Assembly: GCA_014239715.1 (NCBI GenBank)
Contig: JAAZYJ010000120.1
Coordinates: 1 to 8,455 of the forward strand
DNA: 8,455 bases
DNA from: Flavobacteriales bacterium
GTDB taxonomy: Bacteria; Bacteroidota; Bacteroidia; Flavobacteriales; Parvicellaceae
Direction of reading: 5' to 3'
Shown here: positions 5,818-8,455 of the stretch, piece by piece
Layout: the number at the start of each line of letters is the position of its first letter
How positions within the stretch are numbered: position 1 is the stretch's first letter
Position numbers and translations under genes: made by a program
Notes under the pieces: generated by a model
What the model was told of the DNA's origin: nothing
Databases searched by the model: none
What the model saw: the letters and a program-made list of their open reading frames with translations, nothing else

Positions 5818-6960
5818 ATGAACGTATACTTGGATAACGCGGCAACTACGCCAATGGACCCGGAAGTGCTGGAAGCGATGCTTCCATACATGAAAGAAAA
5901 TTTTGGAAACCCATCCTCCACACATGCCTATGGAAGAAAGACCAAAACTGCCATTGAGAAGTCGAGAAAAATCATTGCAGGCTATCTGAATTGTCAGCCG
6001 GCCGAATTGTATTTTACTTCCGGCGGTACAGAAGCTGATAATATGGCGTTGAAATGCGCTGTGCGCGATCTTGGGGTGAAGAGGGTCATTACAGCGGCCA
6101 CAGAGCATAAGGCGGTCATTGAATCGGCTGAGCTACTTCGAAAACAATTTGGGATAGAAGTGGAATACCTGCAATTGGATGAAATGGGCAGGCCAATGGC
6201 TACGGATCTTGAAGAAAGATTGCAAAATGAAATGCCTACAATTGTTTCTCTGATGCACGCTAACAATGAGATAGGCACCAAGATCGACCTGCATGAGATT
6301 GGAAATATCTGCAGAAAATACGGAGCATTATTTCATTCGGACACGGTGCAAACCATGGGGCATTACACCTTCGACCTCTCTGATATACCCATTGATTTCA
6401 TTACTTGTGCTGGGCACAAGTTCCATGGTCCGAAAGGAGTTGGGTTTCTTTATGTCAGAAAGGAATTAAGGGTCAAGTCGATGATACAGGGTGGCGGTCA
6501 GGAACGTCAGCTTCGCGGCGGAACTGAAAATTTGTATGGTATTGTCGGTTTGGGCAGAGCTTTTGAATTAGCCTATGCTGACCTTGACAACCACATCACG
6601 CATGTTCAGGGCCTTAAGGATCACATGAAAGAAGAATTGGTTAAAAAAATTCCTGAGATCGGGTTCAATGGTGATACGTCCACCGAAGGCAGCTTGTATA
6701 CGGTTCTCAATGTGTGTTTACCGGAAACGGAGAACAATAAAATGTTTCTTTTTTCTCTGGATCTTAAAGGGATTGCTGTGTCGGGAGGCAGCGCCTGCAA
6801 TTCAGGAGCAACCGGAGGATCTCATGTGCTGACGGCCATAGGTTCTTCAACTTCTTGTACTTCCGTTCGGTTTTCATTTAGTAGATTCACAACCAAAGCG
6901 GAAGTAGACTATACCTTATCGGTGGTTATAGACCTGCTTTCGGCAAAGGTAAATGCATGA
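5818..6960 (+). CDS. Cysteine desulfurase, group I (IscS/NifS-like)
   Basis: This 380-residue PLP enzyme, class V aminotransferase fold, converts cysteine to alanine and leaves a persulfide for Fe-S cluster assembly, tRNA thiolation or other sulfur uses. Motifs in order are LDNAATTP at the N-terminus, GNPSSTHAYGR, TSGGTEADNMAL, the PLP-stacking histidine in EHKAV, HANNEIGT and HSDTVQ. The Schiff-base lysine is K201 in AGHKFHGPKG, followed by RGGTEN. The catalytic cysteine is C327 in SGGSACNSG, on a long group I loop with spacing like IscS rather than SufS. No iscU, iscA or suf gene is adjacent. Its TGA overlaps the next ATG (ATGA), so it is coupled to the PhnP-like hydrolase. Many Bacteroidota also have a SufS elsewhere, so this copy may serve tRNA thiolation or another acceptor; that is inference. 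The ATG at 5818 starts right at the conserved N-terminus. Confidence 0.93.
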   Translation: MNVYLDNAATTPMDPEVLEAMLPYMKENFGNPSSTHAYGRKTKTAIEKSRKIIAGYLNCQPAELYFTSGGTEADNMALKCAVRDLGVKRVITAATEHKAVIESAELLRKQFGIEVEYLQLDEMGRPMATDLEERLQNEMPTIVSLMHANNEIGTKIDLHEIGNICRKYGALFHSDTVQTMGHYTFDLSDIPIDFITCAGHKFHGPKGVGFLYVRKELRVKSMIQGGGQERQLRGGTENLYGIVGLGRAFELAYADLDNHITHVQGLKDHMKEELVKKIPEIGFNGDTSTEGSLYTVLNVCLPETENNKMFLFSLDLKGIAVSGGSACNSGATGGSHVLTAIGSSTSCTSVRFSFSRFTTKAEVDYTLSVVIDLLSAKVNA

Positions 6961-7724
6961 AGCTTACATTTCTCGGTACCGGAACTTCTCAGGGTGTGCC
7001 TGTTATTGGTTGCGATTGTGCTGTGTGTAGATCGGTGAACCCGAAAGATCACCGGCTGAGGACTTCTGCCATGTTTGAGAGTGATGAGGTGACCCTGGTA
7101 TTCGATTCAGGTCCGGATTTTCGTCAGCAAATGCTGCGGGAAAAGGTTGAAGATGTAGATGCAATTGTTTTTACTCATGAGCACAAGGATCACGTAGCTG
7201 GTTTGGATGATGTCCGTCCATTCAACTTCAGACACAAAAAAGACATGCCGATCTATTGCACAGAAAGGGTATTCGATTCTTTAAAAAGGGAGTATCTGTA
7301 TATTTTTGATGATCAGTTTTCCTATCCTGGTATTCCGAAGATCGAGTCCAATCTTATTGAGAACAAACCGTTCAACATAAAAGGAGTAGATGTGATTCCG
7401 GTGGAGGTGTGGCATCACAAATTGCCGGTATTCGGGTACAGGATCGGGGACATGGCTTACATCACAGACGCAAACAGGATCGAGCCGGCCGAAAAAGAAA
7501 AGCTGAAAGGACTTCAGGTTCTGGTGATCAACGCACTCAGAAAAGAGAAGCATATTTCACACTTTAATCTGGAAGAAGCCATACAGCTGGGAGTGGAGCT
7601 GGGAGCAGAGCAAGTGTACTTTACCCACATTTCTCATTTGTTGGGAAAACACGAAGATGTATCAGAAGAGCTTCCGGCTAATGTTCACCTTGCTTATGAC
7701 GGATTAACCGTTCCTGTCCGTTAA
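6957..7724 (+). CDS. PhnP-like metallo-beta-lactamase-fold hydrolase
   Basis: This 255-residue cytosolic protein has the length and layout of PhnP, a phosphoribosyl cyclic phosphodiesterase. The N-terminal FLGTGTSQGVP is followed by a Cys-x-Cys-x-x-Cys structural zinc site (C19, C21, C24). The catalytic metal motif is THEHKDH (H74, H76, D78, H79). Further ligands are a histidine in WHHKLP (H153 or H154), D171 in YITDAN and H224 in THISH, so the dinuclear centre is complete. PhnP hydrolyses 5-phosphoribosyl 1,2-cyclic phosphate in the C-P lyase pathway, but no phn genes are present here, so the substrate is probably a cyclic phosphodiester yet to be defined. The gene overlaps the cysteine desulfurase by 4 nt (ATGA), and the two are certainly cotranscribed if either is expressed. 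Subfamily confidence is high and exact function low. Confidence 0.87.
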   Translation: MKLTFLGTGTSQGVPVIGCDCAVCRSVNPKDHRLRTSAMFESDEVTLVFDSGPDFRQQMLREKVEDVDAIVFTHEHKDHVAGLDDVRPFNFRHKKDMPIYCTERVFDSLKREYLYIFDDQFSYPGIPKIESNLIENKPFNIKGVDVIPVEVWHHKLPVFGYRIGDMAYITDANRIEPAEKEKLKGLQVLVINALRKEKHISHFNLEEAIQLGVELGAEQVYFTHISHLLGKHEDVSEELPANVHLAYDGLTVPVR

Positions 7725-7824
7725 TACCTATAAATGGCCCTTTCCTCCATTCATCACATTCTGTTTTGTATTAACGATTAAGATTTGTAATCTTTAAGGT
7801 GCAAAAATTAACCATTAAGTAAAC
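7725..7824. promoter_or_regulatory. Intergenic region with a weak promoter candidate
   Basis: This 100-nt gap separates the hydrolase from the secreted-protein gene. TTTG at 7765-7768 could be a -33 element. TAATCTTTA at 7788-7796, 19 nt further on, resembles the -7 consensus imperfectly, with one extra base. No strong terminator for the upstream operon is seen, and no Shine-Dalgarno precedes the ATG at 7825, only an A-rich leader. Confidence 0.35.
7780..7794. repeat. Short hairpin AAGATT-TGT-AATCTT upstream of the secreted protein gene
   Basis: A perfect 6-nt inverted repeat has a 3-nt loop, and it can be extended by an outer TT/AA with one bulged T. It is AT-rich and not followed by a T run, so it is a poor terminator candidate. 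It overlaps the candidate -7 region and could be a weak operator or a chance hairpin. Confidence 0.3.
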
Positions 7825-8455
7825 ATGAAAAATCAATTACTATTAATTGTTCTTGCGGTATGCTTCACAAGTACTGCGTTCGGACAAAGCAATTTTTTCA
7901 ATCAGGACACACGGTTGAACAAAACATATCTTGACAACAAGCGGGTGCTGGATAAGACCTATCAGTATGAGCTGATGCGATCGCCCGCCTGGCAGAACTT
8001 CATACAGGAGCACGGAAGCTGGTATGTCTGGTTCAATGAGGAAAATGCCAAGCCGCACAGGGCATACGGGCAACCGATATCGGTTCCGGGGGCAAGTGCT
8101 GAAGAGAAGGCGATGAATTTCATTACCGGAAAGCTGGGCGACTTCAATATCCCCTTAGATGATCTTCGATTGACCAATTCGAACAAGAATGAAAAGATGC
8201 ACTTCATCAATTACCATCAGGTATACAACGGTTTGAAGGTGCAGAACAGTAACCTTACCGTTCGTTTAAGTAGTGTCGGTGACGTGATACTGTGGGGAGC
8301 GGATGTGTATAACGACATCGACATTGATGTAACTCCTGCAATTGATGGGAATCAGGCCGGAATTGCTGCGGCAGTTGGGATCACCACGCCGATTGAGGCA
8401 ACAGTGGTTAAGCCTAGCCTTGTTGTATTGCCAATTCCGGATCGTAAGCACCCTA
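7825..8455 (+). CDS. Secreted protein with FTP-like propeptide domain (partial, 3' end beyond window)
   Basis: The first 210 residues of an exported protein are present; the reading frame is still open at the window end. Residues 1-20 form a signal peptide: MKNQ, then a hydrophobic core (LLLIVLAVCF), ending STAFG before Q21, the usual Bacteroidota signal peptidase I site. Residues from about 90 to 160 resemble the fungalysin/thermolysin propeptide (FTP) domain. This comprises an EEKAMNFI helix, then INYHQVYNGLKVQNSNLTVRL with the typical Y-x-Q-x-Y-N-G-L-x-V core at 130-139, and a following G-x-V strand. A PepSY-like segment then begins, with the run VVKPSLVVLPIP. FTP domains normally precede M4 or M36 metallopeptidase domains and act as inhibitory chaperones. 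A type IX secretion C-terminal sorting domain would be expected but lies outside the window. The peptidase identity is inference. The start ATG directly precedes the signal peptide. Confidence 0.7.
   Translation, partial: MKNQLLLIVLAVCFTSTAFGQSNFFNQDTRLNKTYLDNKRVLDKTYQYELMRSPAWQNFIQEHGSWYVWFNEENAKPHRAYGQPISVPGASAEEKAMNFITGKLGDFNIPLDDLRLTNSNKNEKMHFINYHQVYNGLKVQNSNLTVRLSSVGDVILWGADVYNDIDIDVTPAIDGNQAGIAAAVGITTPIEATVVKPSLVVLPIPDRKHP

Noticed and set aside
5671..6108. A 145-codon open frame on the minus strand overlapping the start of the cysteine desulfurase
   Set aside because: It lies antisense to a gene with complete family motifs, its translation is rich in Cys, His and Trp with no recognisable domain, and it has no promoter of its own.
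7725..7760. Terminator after the PhnP-like gene
   Set aside because: No stable hairpin or T tract can be drawn here, so termination is not assignable.
1..8455. A defence, mobile or otherwise undescribed multi-gene system
   Set aside because: Every gene falls in a known family with intact motifs. There are no integrase, transposase, toxin-antitoxin, nuclease or array signatures, and no composition break is apparent by eye.

Overview
The window looks like a chromosomal segment from a member of the Bacteroidota, probably a free-living or marine flavobacterium-like lineage. Four things support this. A bacterial phosphosulfolactate synthase (ComA-type) protein sits beside a TPR protein, DUF368 and aroE. 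Several intergenic regions carry exact matches to the Bacteroidota -7 promoter element TAnnTTTG. Shine-Dalgarno sequences are mostly weak or absent. The last gene encodes a secreted protein with a typical Bacteroidota signal peptide (AFG|Q) and an FTP-like propeptide domain. Base composition is even across the window, and I see no mobile element, RNA gene, CRISPR array or phage gene.

Left half (1-4076, minus strand): one tightly packed operon, transcribed from about 4090 down past the window edge. Its order is a TPR-repeat protein, a ComA/phosphosulfolactate synthase family protein, a small single-domain rhodanese, a DUF368 membrane protein (the family now known as the PopT polyprenyl-phosphate transporters) and shikimate dehydrogenase (aroE, cut by the window start). 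Gaps are 1 nt, 5 nt, a 1-nt TAATG overlap and an 11-nt overlap, so translational coupling is likely.

Right half (4266-8455, plus strand): a glmM-like phosphohexomutase, divergent from the TPR operon across a 189-nt intergenic region with a candidate promoter in each direction. After 166 nt comes a group I (IscS/NifS-like) cysteine desulfurase, overlapping by 4 nt a PhnP-like metallo-beta-lactamase-fold hydrolase. After another 100 nt the window ends inside the gene for the secreted FTP-domain protein, probably a metallopeptidase or another exported protein.

Most of this is housekeeping: aromatic amino-acid synthesis, recycling of the cell-wall lipid carrier, amino-sugar supply for the envelope and sulfur mobilisation. 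I did not find a convincing new system. The points most worth following up are the ComA-rhodanese pair in an organism with no visible coenzyme M or spore context, the unsettled substrate of the phosphohexomutase, and the PhnP-like enzyme coupled to a cysteine desulfurase rather than to a phosphonate cluster.
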